Assembly (NCBI GenBank): GCA_964598395.1
Contig: CAZRBW010000006.1
Location: 1-64,000 of the forward strand
Length of the DNA: 64,000 bases
Direction: 5' to 3'
Source: CAXBDP01 sp964598395
GTDB lineage: Bacteria; Bacteroidota; Bacteroidia; Cytophagales; Cyclobacteriaceae
A program made the position numbers and the translations under genes. The notes below the pieces were generated by a model. It ran no database searches. It was not told the DNA's origin and saw nothing but the letters and a program-made list of their open reading frames with translations. This document shows, in pieces, positions 8,629 to 16,731 of the stretch; within the stretch, counting starts at the first letter, position 1; every line of letters starts with the position of its first letter.

Positions 8629-10794
8629 ATGAAATTCATACGAATATTCGCAATTTGCATATTGCTATTTTCAAATAGTTATGCGCAAAACAGTTTAGAA
8701 ATTACTGTAAAAGATGCTGACAGTGGTGAAGCCCTCGTTGGTGCTTCTGTATTTATCCAAAGCTTAAATGCGGGAGGTAGCACCAATCCTGATGGCTATC
8801 TCAAACTTGTGAACCTTCCAGACGGTACACTTTCCATCAAAATAAATTACTTGGGCTACGAGAGTCAAACGGTAAAAGTAAGCTTACCGAGTCAAACTGC
8901 ACTAACAATATTGATGGAACACGACCATGATGAAATGGAAGAAGTCGTAATATCCTCAACAAGAAGTTCAAGAACCATCCAAAATATCCCAACAAGAGTT
9001 GAATTCATTGGAGGCGAAGAACTTCAAGAAAAGGTAAACATGAAGCCTGGAGATATCCGTATGGTACTTAATGAAAGTACAGGTATTATCACCCAAATTA
9101 CATCGGCAATGTCAGGCAATGCTAGTATTCGAATACAAGGTTTAGATGGGCGCTACACACAAATCTTGAAAGATGGACTGCCATTATTCTCTGGAGCTGC
9201 GGCTGGTTTAGGCTTACTGCAAATTCCACCTTTAGACTTAAAACAAGTAGAAGTGATCAAAGGATCTACCTCCACATTATATGGCGGTGGTGCAATTGCT
9301 GGGATGGTTAATCTTATTTCCAAAACGCCTGAAGAGGAAGCATCATTAGAACTGCTATTAAATGCCACAAGTGGTGGCGGGTTAGATGTCAGCGCCTTTT
9401 ATGGCAAAATGGGAGACAAGATAGGTATTACAACCTACGCAGCTTTCAATCAAAATACAGCATATGACCCATCAGACTTAGGGCTTTCTGCAATACCTGA
9501 ATTCCAAAGATTCACATTAAATCCACGCCTTTTTTTCAACCCTTCCACAAGCACAAAAATGAACTTTGGCATCAATAGCAGCATAGAAGAAAGAATTGGT
9601 GGTGATATGGCATATTTGAATGATAGAGAAAATAATACAGGGTATTTTGAGTCAAATAATTCTACCAGACTTAGCTCGCAGTTTGGAATGACTCATCGCT
9701 TCACGGACAATAAGCAATTAGAAATTAAAAATAGTTTAAATCATTTCGATCGAGAGCTATCTACTCCAGCCTATGTATTTGATGGAAAACAATTCTCAAC
9801 ATTCTCTGAAATAAATTACTCGATAGAGCAAAACGAATCAGAATGGATAGTAGGTGTCAATTTATGGACTGAAAAATTTAGGCAGGAACCGTTTTCAAAT
9901 CAGCAAATCAAAGATTATGCTTTCAACACGTTGGGTATATTTGGACAAAATGTATGGGAAACTTCTGAGCTTCTGGCGCTTGAAACTGGGCTTAGAGCTG
10001 ATTATGTGACAGATTATGGCTGGCTGTTATTGCCTAGATTATCTGCACTATTCCAAGTCCATCCAAAGTTGACTTCACGTTTGGGTGGAGGTTTAGGGTA
10101 TAAAGCACCGACGCTTTTTACAGAAGACACCGAGAGGCGCCAATATCGAGACATCCTCCCGCTCAATTCCAACTTCAATAAGCTAGAGCGTAGCTATGGA
10201 GCGAATTGGGACATCAATTATACAACTTTGATCGGCACCAAGTTGACATTAAATCTAAATCAGCTCTTCTATTACACTTATCTGAGTGATCCTTTGATGT
10301 TAAAAGCAGTTGACAATTCACTATTTCAATTACAAAATATCGATGGCTACATAAATACAAAAGGTCTAGAATCAAATATGAAATTTGGCTATGACGATTT
10401 CAAGCTGTTTCTTGGATATACTTTTACAGACACAAAACTGACGGAAAATGATATTACAAGCGAAAATCCGCTAACGCCAAAACATCGAATCAATTCAGTA
10501 TTGATGTATGAAAAACATGATGAAATAAGAATCGGATTAGAAGGCTATTACTATAGCACGCAGCAACTAGGAGATGGAAAAAGCGGGAGGGATTATTGGT
10601 TAATGGGCATTATGGTTGAAAAAATGTGGGAAGGATTTTCAGTGTTCATAAACTTTGAAAATATTCTTGATGCCCGACAAACTCGCTTCGACACCATTTA
10701 CACAGGCTCAATTGGCAATCCGCAATTTAGAGACATTTATGCGCCACTCGAAGGGTTTGTAGTGAATGGAGGGTTCAAAATCAAATTACACTAA
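8629..10794 (+). CDS. TonB-dependent receptor, possibly metal-related
   Basis: A 721-residue outer-membrane receptor. A signal peptide ending near residue 20 (NSYAQ) is followed by a carboxypeptidase-D-like regulatory domain (ITVKDADSGEALVGASV), a His/Asp/Glu stretch (EHDHDEMEEV), a plug domain (SIRIQGLDGRYTQILKDGLP, then GGGAIAGMVNLIS) and a beta barrel ending in a typical aromatic/hydrophobic strand (FKIKLH). There is no STN domain, so it is not an ECF-signalling receptor. The Cys/His-rich secreted neighbour and the acidic-His stretch hint at a metal or metallophore ligand; the ligand is not established. It ends with a strong terminator. Confidence 0.9.
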   Translation: MKFIRIFAICILLFSNSYAQNSLEITVKDADSGEALVGASVFIQSLNAGGSTNPDGYLKLVNLPDGTLSIKINYLGYESQTVKVSLPSQTALTILMEHDHDEMEEVVISSTRSSRTIQNIPTRVEFIGGEELQEKVNMKPGDIRMVLNESTGIITQITSAMSGNASIRIQGLDGRYTQILKDGLPLFSGAAAGLGLLQIPPLDLKQVEVIKGSTSTLYGGGAIAGMVNLISKTPEEEASLELLLNATSGGGLDVSAFYGKMGDKIGITTYAAFNQNTAYDPSDLGLSAIPEFQRFTLNPRLFFNPSTSTKMNFGINSSIEERIGGDMAYLNDRENNTGYFESNNSTRLSSQFGMTHRFTDNKQLEIKNSLNHFDRELSTPAYVFDGKQFSTFSEINYSIEQNESEWIVGVNLWTEKFRQEPFSNQQIKDYAFNTLGIFGQNVWETSELLALETGLRADYVTDYGWLLLPRLSALFQVHPKLTSRLGGGLGYKAPTLFTEDTERRQYRDILPLNSNFNKLERSYGANWDINYTTLIGTKLTLNLNQLFYYTYLSDPLMLKAVDNSLFQLQNIDGYINTKGLESNMKFGYDDFKLFLGYTFTDTKLTENDITSENPLTPKHRINSVLMYEKHDEIRIGLEGYYYSTQQLGDGKSGRDYWLMGIMVEKMWEGFSVFINFENILDARQTRFDTIYTGSIGNPQFRDIYAPLEGFVVNGGFKIKLH

Positions 10795-10802
10795 AATAAA
10801 AA

Positions 10803-10828
10803 GGCAGCTCAATTTGCCTTGAGCTGCC
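10803..10828. terminator. Bidirectional terminator
   Basis: Perfect 10-bp stem GGCAGCTCAA/TTGAGCTGCC with a six-base loop and a following TTTTTA, placed between the convergent TonB receptor and M28 peptidase genes. Confidence 0.85.
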
Positions 10829-10852
10829 CATTTTTATCTTTTAAGAAATCTC

Positions 10853-12403
10853 TTATTGATCTTCACCCCAAGGGTTTCTTGGAAGCATTTCGTCTCTATT
10901 AGCTGTATGAATTACCATAGAAGCTACGATAGCTGCCATTTGCTTCATATCATCAAGTTGCAATCTTTCGTACAAATCCATGTTTGTGTGATAGCCACGG
11001 CCATAGTCAATTGGATCTTGTATAAACTGGAAACCTGGAACACCTACCGCATTGAAAGCAACGTGGTCAGTAGAACCAACACTACGAAGAGAAATTGTGC
11101 TAGCACCCAAATCTGCAAATGGCTCAAACCAAGCACTGAAAATTGGAGCTAAGGCTTCAATACCCTGCAGGTTGATACCACGGATTTTACCTGAACCATT
11201 ATCTATATTATAGTAAGCAGAGATTTTATCCCATTGCTCTTTTTTCTCGAAAGATTGACGATCGGCTACATACTTGGAGATGTATCCTCTTGACCCGTAC
11301 AAGCCTTGCTCCTCTTCACCCCATAGGGCAATACGAATAGTACGTCGAGGCTCAACACCCAATTCTTTCAAAATACGCATTGCTTCCATCATCACTACCA
11401 CGCCAGCGCCATTATCATTTGCACCAGAGCCTGCATGCCAAGAGTCAATGTGAGCTCCCAAGATAACGATTTGATCTTTTAGAGCTGGATCTGTTCCTTC
11501 AATATCAGCTAATACATTATAGCCTTGGTAGTCATCATCCAACCATTCCACTTGAACTTCAGCCTCAAGTTTCACAGTCTTACCATTTTCGATTAAGCGT
11601 TGTATTCTTCCAAAATGCTCAATTGACATTTCTAGTTCTGGCATAGTAGCTTTCTTATCAGTAGAGTATGACCCTCCAGCAGAGTGAAATACAGTACCGA
11701 AATTACCTCTAGTACCAGTGATGCGTAATGCAGCACCTTCTGCTAAAAATAATTCATTTGCAGCTATCGCAATTTGACGCTGTAATTGCATTCTCTGCAT
11801 AAATTCAGGGTCACGAGCTCCACCACCTCTTTGGCCTTCAGAAGGTTGTGGATTTGCAAATGCTTCAAGTTGCTCATCCGTCCATCTACGAGCATCAGGT
11901 TCAAAGCTAGTTGTAACGGCCAAAGTGGTTGGCATCATTACAATTTTGCCTTTCAATTTTCCTTTGTATTTATCCAAATCTTCAAGCGTTTCTGCTTGGA
12001 TCATCACAACTTCAGACGAAACTGGACCATTTGTGCCATCTGTCCAAGCTTTGGGTGTCGCTATCAATTGCTGATAATAAGGCTCAGTCATAGCGATGTA
12101 CTGCTTCTTTACATTCCAACCACGACCAAACTCACCATAAGGATCCTGCTTGATATTCGTAAGACCCCATTCGGCAAATTTCTCAGTCGTCCATGCGCGA
12201 GCCCTGCGCAAATTGGTAGATCCAGATAGGCGTGGACCGATGTAATCTGTTATGTTATGCGACAGATTCTCTACTTGAGATTTCTCTAAAGCAATTGTCC
12301 TGATTTGATTCACTAAATCGCGATCAACAGGTTCCTCCGCGTTTGGTATAAATGCGAATACCAACAAAATGGAGAGGAAAAGATAGTATTTACTTTTGAT
12401 CAT
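10853..12403 (-). CDS. M28-family metallopeptidase (secreted aminopeptidase type)
   Basis: A 516-residue exported peptidase with an N-terminal signal (YYLFLSILLVFAFIP). A PA-domain-like insert (about 130-250) precedes the catalytic M28 domain, where the zinc-site motifs are visible in order: GAHIDSW, SGANDNGAG, GEEEQGLYG and, near the end, GSTDHVAF. The family removes N-terminal residues or carboxypeptidase substrates using two zinc ions. DUF6702 lies immediately upstream (12 bp) in the same direction, so they probably form an operon. A run of Q/R/G (about 195-205) is a low-complexity linker within the PA-like part. Confidence 0.92.
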   Translation of the reverse strand: MIKSKYYLFLSILLVFAFIPNAEEPVDRDLVNQIRTIALEKSQVENLSHNITDYIGPRLSGSTNLRRARAWTTEKFAEWGLTNIKQDPYGEFGRGWNVKKQYIAMTEPYYQQLIATPKAWTDGTNGPVSSEVVMIQAETLEDLDKYKGKLKGKIVMMPTTLAVTTSFEPDARRWTDEQLEAFANPQPSEGQRGGGARDPEFMQRMQLQRQIAIAANELFLAEGAALRITGTRGNFGTVFHSAGGSYSTDKKATMPELEMSIEHFGRIQRLIENGKTVKLEAEVQVEWLDDDYQGYNVLADIEGTDPALKDQIVILGAHIDSWHAGSGANDNGAGVVVMMEAMRILKELGVEPRRTIRIALWGEEEQGLYGSRGYISKYVADRQSFEKKEQWDKISAYYNIDNGSGKIRGINLQGIEALAPIFSAWFEPFADLGASTISLRSVGSTDHVAFNAVGVPGFQFIQDPIDYGRGYHTNMDLYERLQLDDMKQMAAIVASMVIHTANRDEMLPRNPWGEDQ

Positions 12404-12415
12404 ATGGGTTTGTTA

Positions 12416-12901
12416 TTAGTTAATTTTAAACTCTGCTTCTGTATTAAAGGCCTTCAATGGGAAGGTTTTTTTCTTTTTGCCAATTGATACTGTGACAATA
12501 TTTGTCTGATCCTCGAATAGCTCCATCAAATAGGTAGCTTCTACCTTCACAACATTGGGTGTTTTGGTAACCCCTTTAAGCTGGTACTCATAAATCAAAG
12601 CATCGAAATTCTTGCCTTTTTTTATAAAAACATAATCACTCTTTAACACACCATCAATTCGAATTTTCAAATTGTGCCAAATGTACTCGTCAACATATTT
12701 TTGAATATTGGGATTACTACCTTCTTTCACTATGTCAATCCCATGAGCAATCATAAGTATCTCTTGGATATCCGTTTCGAATATTTGCACTTTCACGCTC
12801 AGAAAATTTTTCCCTTCATCATATTGCATCAGTGTGTTAGACAAATACAAGGGATGGGAACCAGTTAAGAGTAGAGAAAAGTATAGAATAAAATTCAACA
12901 T
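12416..12901 (-). CDS. DUF6702-like secreted protein
   Basis: A 161-residue exported protein. The mature start HPLYLSNTLMQYDEGKNFLS resembles DUF6702, whose members begin with HPFHVS-type sequence after the signal peptide and are often next to metallopeptidase and HupE-like genes. Both neighbours are present here: M28 peptidase downstream and HupE-like divergent. The fold looks beta-rich, with no catalytic motif. Function is unknown; the recurring neighbourhood suggests an envelope role. Confidence 0.7.
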   Translation of the reverse strand: MLNFILYFSLLLTGSHPLYLSNTLMQYDEGKNFLSVKVQIFETDIQEILMIAHGIDIVKEGSNPNIQKYVDEYIWHNLKIRIDGVLKSDYVFIKKGKNFDALIYEYQLKGVTKTPNVVKVEATYLMELFEDQTNIVTVSIGKKKKTFPLKAFNTEAEFKIN

Positions 12902-13015
12902 ATAAGTTCAAATTTGAATAAAAACCAACAATCTAAAGAACCGCTTAAATAAATACTTAAAAAACTATTCCAGAGAATACCGTTTATCGAATAAATTTAC
13001 TGAAAAAAAACTTCT

Positions 13016-13597
13016 ATGGATCAATTTACATTGTTTTTAAAACTAGGTTTTGAACATATAGCCGATGTTAAAGGTTATGATCATATACTTTTCATAGTTG
13101 CACTTTGTGCAATTTACACCATTAAAGATTGGAAGGGTATTCTTTGGATGGTTACAGCTTTTACTGTAGGGCATAGTGTCACACTTGTAATGGCAACATT
13201 CGAACTAATCTACATAAAACAAGATATTGTAGAAATGTTAATTCCAATCACCATTTTTCTTACTTGCGTATTCAATATCGTAATCCATAGACCTGACTTC
13301 AATTTCAAAAATACAGCCAAAATCAAATATACCACAGCAGCTGTTTTTGGGTTGATTCACGGATTAGGTTTTTCTAGCTATCTGCGAAGTATATTGGCCA
13401 TGCAAGATTCAGTTGTTTTGGAACTTTTTGCTTTTAATGTAGGCCTCGAACTTGGACAGATTCTTATCGTATTTATTACCCTTGGATTGGCTTTCATTAC
13501 AGTAGATTTACTTAAAGCAAAAAAGAGAGAATGGAACTTGGTGCTGTCTGGCGCTGCTGCAGGCGTATCGTTTTTAATGATTTTTGGCTTAATTTAA
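13016..13597 (+). CDS. HupE/UreJ-like integral membrane protein
   Basis: A 193-residue polytopic protein with about six hydrophobic segments. The N-terminal GFEHIADVKGYDHILFIVAL and later GHSVTL and GLIHGLGFSS motifs, with conserved His/Asp in the membrane, are typical of the HupE/UreJ family, which is proposed to move nickel or cobalt. No hydrogenase or urease genes are nearby, so the metal role is uncertain here. It is divergent from DUF6702 and followed after 12 bp by DUF3817, likely cotranscribed. Confidence 0.85.
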   Translation: MDQFTLFLKLGFEHIADVKGYDHILFIVALCAIYTIKDWKGILWMVTAFTVGHSVTLVMATFELIYIKQDIVEMLIPITIFLTCVFNIVIHRPDFNFKNTAKIKYTTAAVFGLIHGLGFSSYLRSILAMQDSVVLELFAFNVGLELGQILIVFITLGLAFITVDLLKAKKREWNLVLSGAAAGVSFLMIFGLI

Positions 13598-13609
13598 ATC
13601 AAACACTTA

Positions 13610-13936
13610 ATGACACAAGAGAAAGCAATCCGATATCTAAGAATTACCGCAATACTGGAAGGCATCTCATACCTTGCTTTATTTTTCATAACAATGCCAC
13701 TCAAATACTTCGCTGAGTTTACTTTACCAAATTACATTGTTGGTATTGCTCATGGCTACCTATTTTTGGCGTATTGTTTACTTACGGTAATGTGCTGGAG
13801 AAAATTCATGTGGAAGTTCCCTGATGTTCTCAAGTTATTTATTGCTTCACTTCTGCCCTTTGGCACATTTTACATGGACAGTAAATTTTTGAAGCATGAA
13901 GAAGCAGCTTTAAAGAAAGCCAAATATGGAAGCTGA
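13610..13936 (+). CDS. DUF3817 integral membrane protein
   Basis: A 108-residue membrane protein with three or four predicted helices. RITAILEGISYLALFFITMP and IVGIAHGYLF are characteristic of DUF3817 (YdzA-type), a family of unknown function also found fused to or beside MFS transporters. The last 11 bases overlap the start of the PhzF-like gene, indicating translational coupling. Confidence 0.85.
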   Translation: MTQEKAIRYLRITAILEGISYLALFFITMPLKYFAEFTLPNYIVGIAHGYLFLAYCLLTVMCWRKFMWKFPDVLKLFIASLLPFGTFYMDSKFLKHEEAALKKAKYGS

Positions 13937-14717
13937 TATCCAGCTAATTAGTGTCTTTGGAAAAGAGAAACGAAACCTTTTGGGAAACGTATCAGCGGTA
14001 ATTTGGCTTGAAAATGAGATTTCGGCCAATAAAATGCAGCAAATTGCCTCAGACTTAAACCAGCCGGCGACCACATTTTTGTGGGAAAATAATGATGAAA
14101 TAAAAGTAAAATGGTTTGCTCCAGATGCCGAAATAGGACTATGTGGCCATGGCTCATTGGCCGCAATTGCTTTTTTGTCCAATAAAAATACTACTACATC
14201 AGAAATCACCCTGAACTATGCAGGAGGTGATATTAGCGGCTCAGCAATAGATGAAAATCATTGCCAAATTCAGATCAATGGCATTCCAATAATTGAAGAA
14301 ACGAAAATTCCAGCCTATTTGTCAAAAGCCCTTAATGTACCAGTAATCGGCTATTTCAAGACATTAAATAAAGATATCGTTCTCCTAGAAAGTGAAGAAG
14401 TAGTCAAAAACATGAAACCCAATTTTGCATTACTTCGGGAATCAGAAGTTTTTGGTTATGCTGTAACGGCTGCTGCCAAAAACGTTGATTTTGTAAGTCG
14501 AACTATAGTGCCGCATGTGCAGCAATTAGAAGATCATGCTACAGGATCTTCACATGCTGCTCTAGTGCCTTTTTGGGCAAACAGATTAAAGCAACATGAG
14601 CTCTCTGCAATCCAACTTAGTCCAAGAGGTGGTTATTTTGATTGTAGCATCAAGAATGATATTGTGACCTTAAAAGGTGAATTCAGAACGATTTTCAAAG
14701 GTAAATTAACTCTCTGA
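13926..14717 (+). CDS. PhzF-family isomerase-like protein
   Basis: A 263-residue protein with two similar alpha/beta halves. LGNVSAVIWL and DAEIGLCGHGSLAA match the PhzF/diaminopimelate-epimerase-fold family; the Glu in DAEIGLCGHG corresponds to the catalytic acid of PhzF. DHATGSSHAALVPFW in the second half matches the family's second core motif. Family members include the phenazine enzyme PhzF and many of unknown substrate; no phenazine genes are present, so this is not called phzF. It starts inside the end of the DUF3817 gene. Confidence 0.87.
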   Translation: MEADIQLISVFGKEKRNLLGNVSAVIWLENEISANKMQQIASDLNQPATTFLWENNDEIKVKWFAPDAEIGLCGHGSLAAIAFLSNKNTTTSEITLNYAGGDISGSAIDENHCQIQINGIPIIEETKIPAYLSKALNVPVIGYFKTLNKDIVLLESEEVVKNMKPNFALLRESEVFGYAVTAAAKNVDFVSRTIVPHVQQLEDHATGSSHAALVPFWANRLKQHELSAIQLSPRGGYFDCSIKNDIVTLKGEFRTIFKGKLTL

Positions 14718-14852
14718 ATCCAATAAAAAACGTAGTTGGAATATGGAAAGAACAAAATCCTCCAGCTTTTCTATTTGTTTCGACTACTACAAAAACCCAT
14801 TGATAAAAAAGATTTTCCCGAAAGTTTGAACTATTCAATTTCATTCATCGTA

Positions 14853-14864
14853 ATATTGCAATAT
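14853..14864. promoter_or_regulatory. Palindrome ATATTGCAATAT upstream of arsM, candidate ArsR-type operator
   Basis: A perfect 12-bp palindrome lies about 90 bases before the arsM ATG in a 236-base intergenic region. Flanking bases keep partial symmetry. ArsR-family repressors bind short AT-rich inverted repeats, so with arsM downstream this is a reasonable operator candidate. No arsR gene is nearby. Confidence 0.4.
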
Positions 14865-14953
14865 AATAAAAGGATAGGTGATGCATAGTTTCCAAATCAA
14901 TTACTTGTCTATTTTAATTTAAAATCCTTATTTCAGTTAAAGTCAATAAAATC

Positions 14954-15841
14954 ATGTCCAACGAAGAACAATTGAAACAAATCGTTCGCGAAAAATATAG
15001 CGAAATAGCCTTACAAGATAAGGCATTAAATGCTGCTTCATGTTGCGGCGCGGGAGGATTCTCCACCGAGGTATACAATATCATGACCGACGACTACGCC
15101 GACCTAAAAGGCTACCAAGCCGATGCGGATTTAGGTTTAGGCTGTGGATTACCAACAAAGTTTGCGCTAATCAAAGAAGGCGACACTGTGATAGACTTAG
15201 GGTCAGGTGCCGGAAATGACGCATTCATTGCAAGACATGAAACAGGCGAAAAAGGCAAAGTAATTGGCATTGACTTCACTGAAGCGATGATAAATAAGGC
15301 AAGAATCAATGCCGACAAATTGGGCTACAACAATGTGGAGTTTCGCTTTGGCGATATCGAAAATATGCCCGTGGCAGATAATATAGCAGATGTAATAGTG
15401 AGCAATTGTGTGCTTAACTTAGTGCCAAACAAGAAAGCTGTAATCGCGGATATATTTAGAACCTTGAAGCCTGGTGGTCATTTTAGTATTTCTGATATCG
15501 TACTTGTTGGGGATTTGCCAGATGCACTTAGACACGATGCAGAAATGTACGCTGGCTGCGTTTCCGGTGCTATTCAAAAAGATGAATACCTAGATTTTAT
15601 CGAGAAGCAAGGCTTTCAAAATATCACGATTCAAAAAGAAAAGCCGATTGTCATTCCAAATGATATTTTGAGCAGATATTTGAGCGAAAGTGAAATAAAA
15701 GAATTTAATTCGGGTGCTACTGGTATCTTTAGCATTACAGTATTTGCTGCGAAACCGGGAGCAAAACAAAAAATAAACTTAAGTCAACTTTCAGCTTCTC
15801 AAACTGCACAGAATTGTGCACCAGGTTCGGGTTGCTGTTAG
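14954..15841 (+). CDS. arsM: Arsenite S-adenosylmethionine methyltransferase
   Basis: A 295-residue class I methyltransferase. The SAM-binding motif DLGSGAGND is at 81-89, and three conserved arsenic-binding cysteines are present: Cys64 in GLGCGLP, Cys152 in SNCVLNL and Cys202 in YAGCVSG. An N-terminal Cys pair (AASCCG, 30-31) and a C-terminal tail NCAPGSGCC may add thiols. The family converts As(III) to mono-, di- and trimethylated arsenicals in the cytoplasm, aiding detoxification through volatilisation. No arsB, arsC or arsR lies beside it. It is followed 15 bp later by an unrelated SGNH esterase gene in the same direction. Confidence 0.92.
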   Translation: MSNEEQLKQIVREKYSEIALQDKALNAASCCGAGGFSTEVYNIMTDDYADLKGYQADADLGLGCGLPTKFALIKEGDTVIDLGSGAGNDAFIARHETGEKGKVIGIDFTEAMINKARINADKLGYNNVEFRFGDIENMPVADNIADVIVSNCVLNLVPNKKAVIADIFRTLKPGGHFSISDIVLVGDLPDALRHDAEMYAGCVSGAIQKDEYLDFIEKQGFQNITIQKEKPIVIPNDILSRYLSESEIKEFNSGATGIFSITVFAAKPGAKQKINLSQLSASQTAQNCAPGSGCC

Positions 15842-15856
15842 CAAACCAAACTAAAA

Positions 15857-16645
15857 ATGATCAAGTCAAAACTAGCTCTATCAGTACTGTTCATTGTATT
15901 GATAGGGCTTTTTGCTTTTTTGAGCCGTGAGAAAACCTCTACCATTTTCCTGATAGGTGACTCTACCATGGCGGATTATGCAAATTATGGCGAAGACTAT
16001 ATGAAAACCCGTTACCCTATGACAGGGTGGGGTCAAGTATTTCAGGAATTTGTAAGCAAGCAAAACATAGTAGACGTTCCACTCCTATCTCATCTGGATT
16101 CGGTGAAAGTAGACAATAGAGCAAGAGGCGGGAGGAGCACGAGAACCTTTTTTGAAGAAGGCCGCTGGTCGGCAGTGTATCAAGAATTGAAAGAAGGAGA
16201 TTTCGTGTTGATGCAATTTGGCCATAATGATGGATCTGAAAAAAACCCTGAAAGATATGTGAATACAGAAGGCTACAAAGAATATTTGCGGCTATTCGTG
16301 AATCAAAGTCGTGAGAAAAGTGCCATTCCAATCATAATAACTCCAGTGAGTAGAAATTACCCATGGGAAGATGATAAACTTGGAAATGTACATGGCGAAT
16401 ACTATACAGCAGCAATAGAAGTGGCCAATGAATTGAATGTATATCTAGTTGATTTGACTCAACTTTCCATGCAACATTTTACGGCTAAAGGCCGAGACTA
16501 TGTAACCTATAATTACTTTATGAATATTGAAGCTGGATTGTATGAAGCCTATCCCGAAGGCAGTAATGACAATACGCATTTCCAACCAGATGGAGCCAAA
16601 GTAGTTGCCGAATTGGTTTATAACTCATTGAAAACTTTGCATTAG
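15857..16645 (+). CDS. Exported SGNH/GDSL esterase, rhamnogalacturonan-acetylesterase-like
   Basis: A 262-residue hydrolase with an N-terminal hydrophobic signal or anchor (LALSVLFIVLIGLFAFL). Block I IGDSTMADY supplies the catalytic Ser, block III GHNDGSEKNP an oxyanion Asn, and block V DNTHFQPDGA the Asp-His pair. This is the arrangement of the rhamnogalacturonan acetylesterase subgroup, which removes acetyl groups from pectic polysaccharide. No polysaccharide utilisation locus surrounds it, so the true substrate is uncertain. It may be cotranscribed with arsM by proximity only. Confidence 0.86.
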   Translation: MIKSKLALSVLFIVLIGLFAFLSREKTSTIFLIGDSTMADYANYGEDYMKTRYPMTGWGQVFQEFVSKQNIVDVPLLSHLDSVKVDNRARGGRSTRTFFEEGRWSAVYQELKEGDFVLMQFGHNDGSEKNPERYVNTEGYKEYLRLFVNQSREKSAIPIIITPVSRNYPWEDDKLGNVHGEYYTAAIEVANELNVYLVDLTQLSMQHFTAKGRDYVTYNYFMNIEAGLYEAYPEGSNDNTHFQPDGAKVVAELVYNSLKTLH

Positions 16646-16731
16646 TCGTAATTTATCTTCTTACATTTTTTGTATTTTCCTAGCTATTTTCTTAAAATAG
16701 CAAACAATCAAAATGTTAATTTCTCTTTAAA

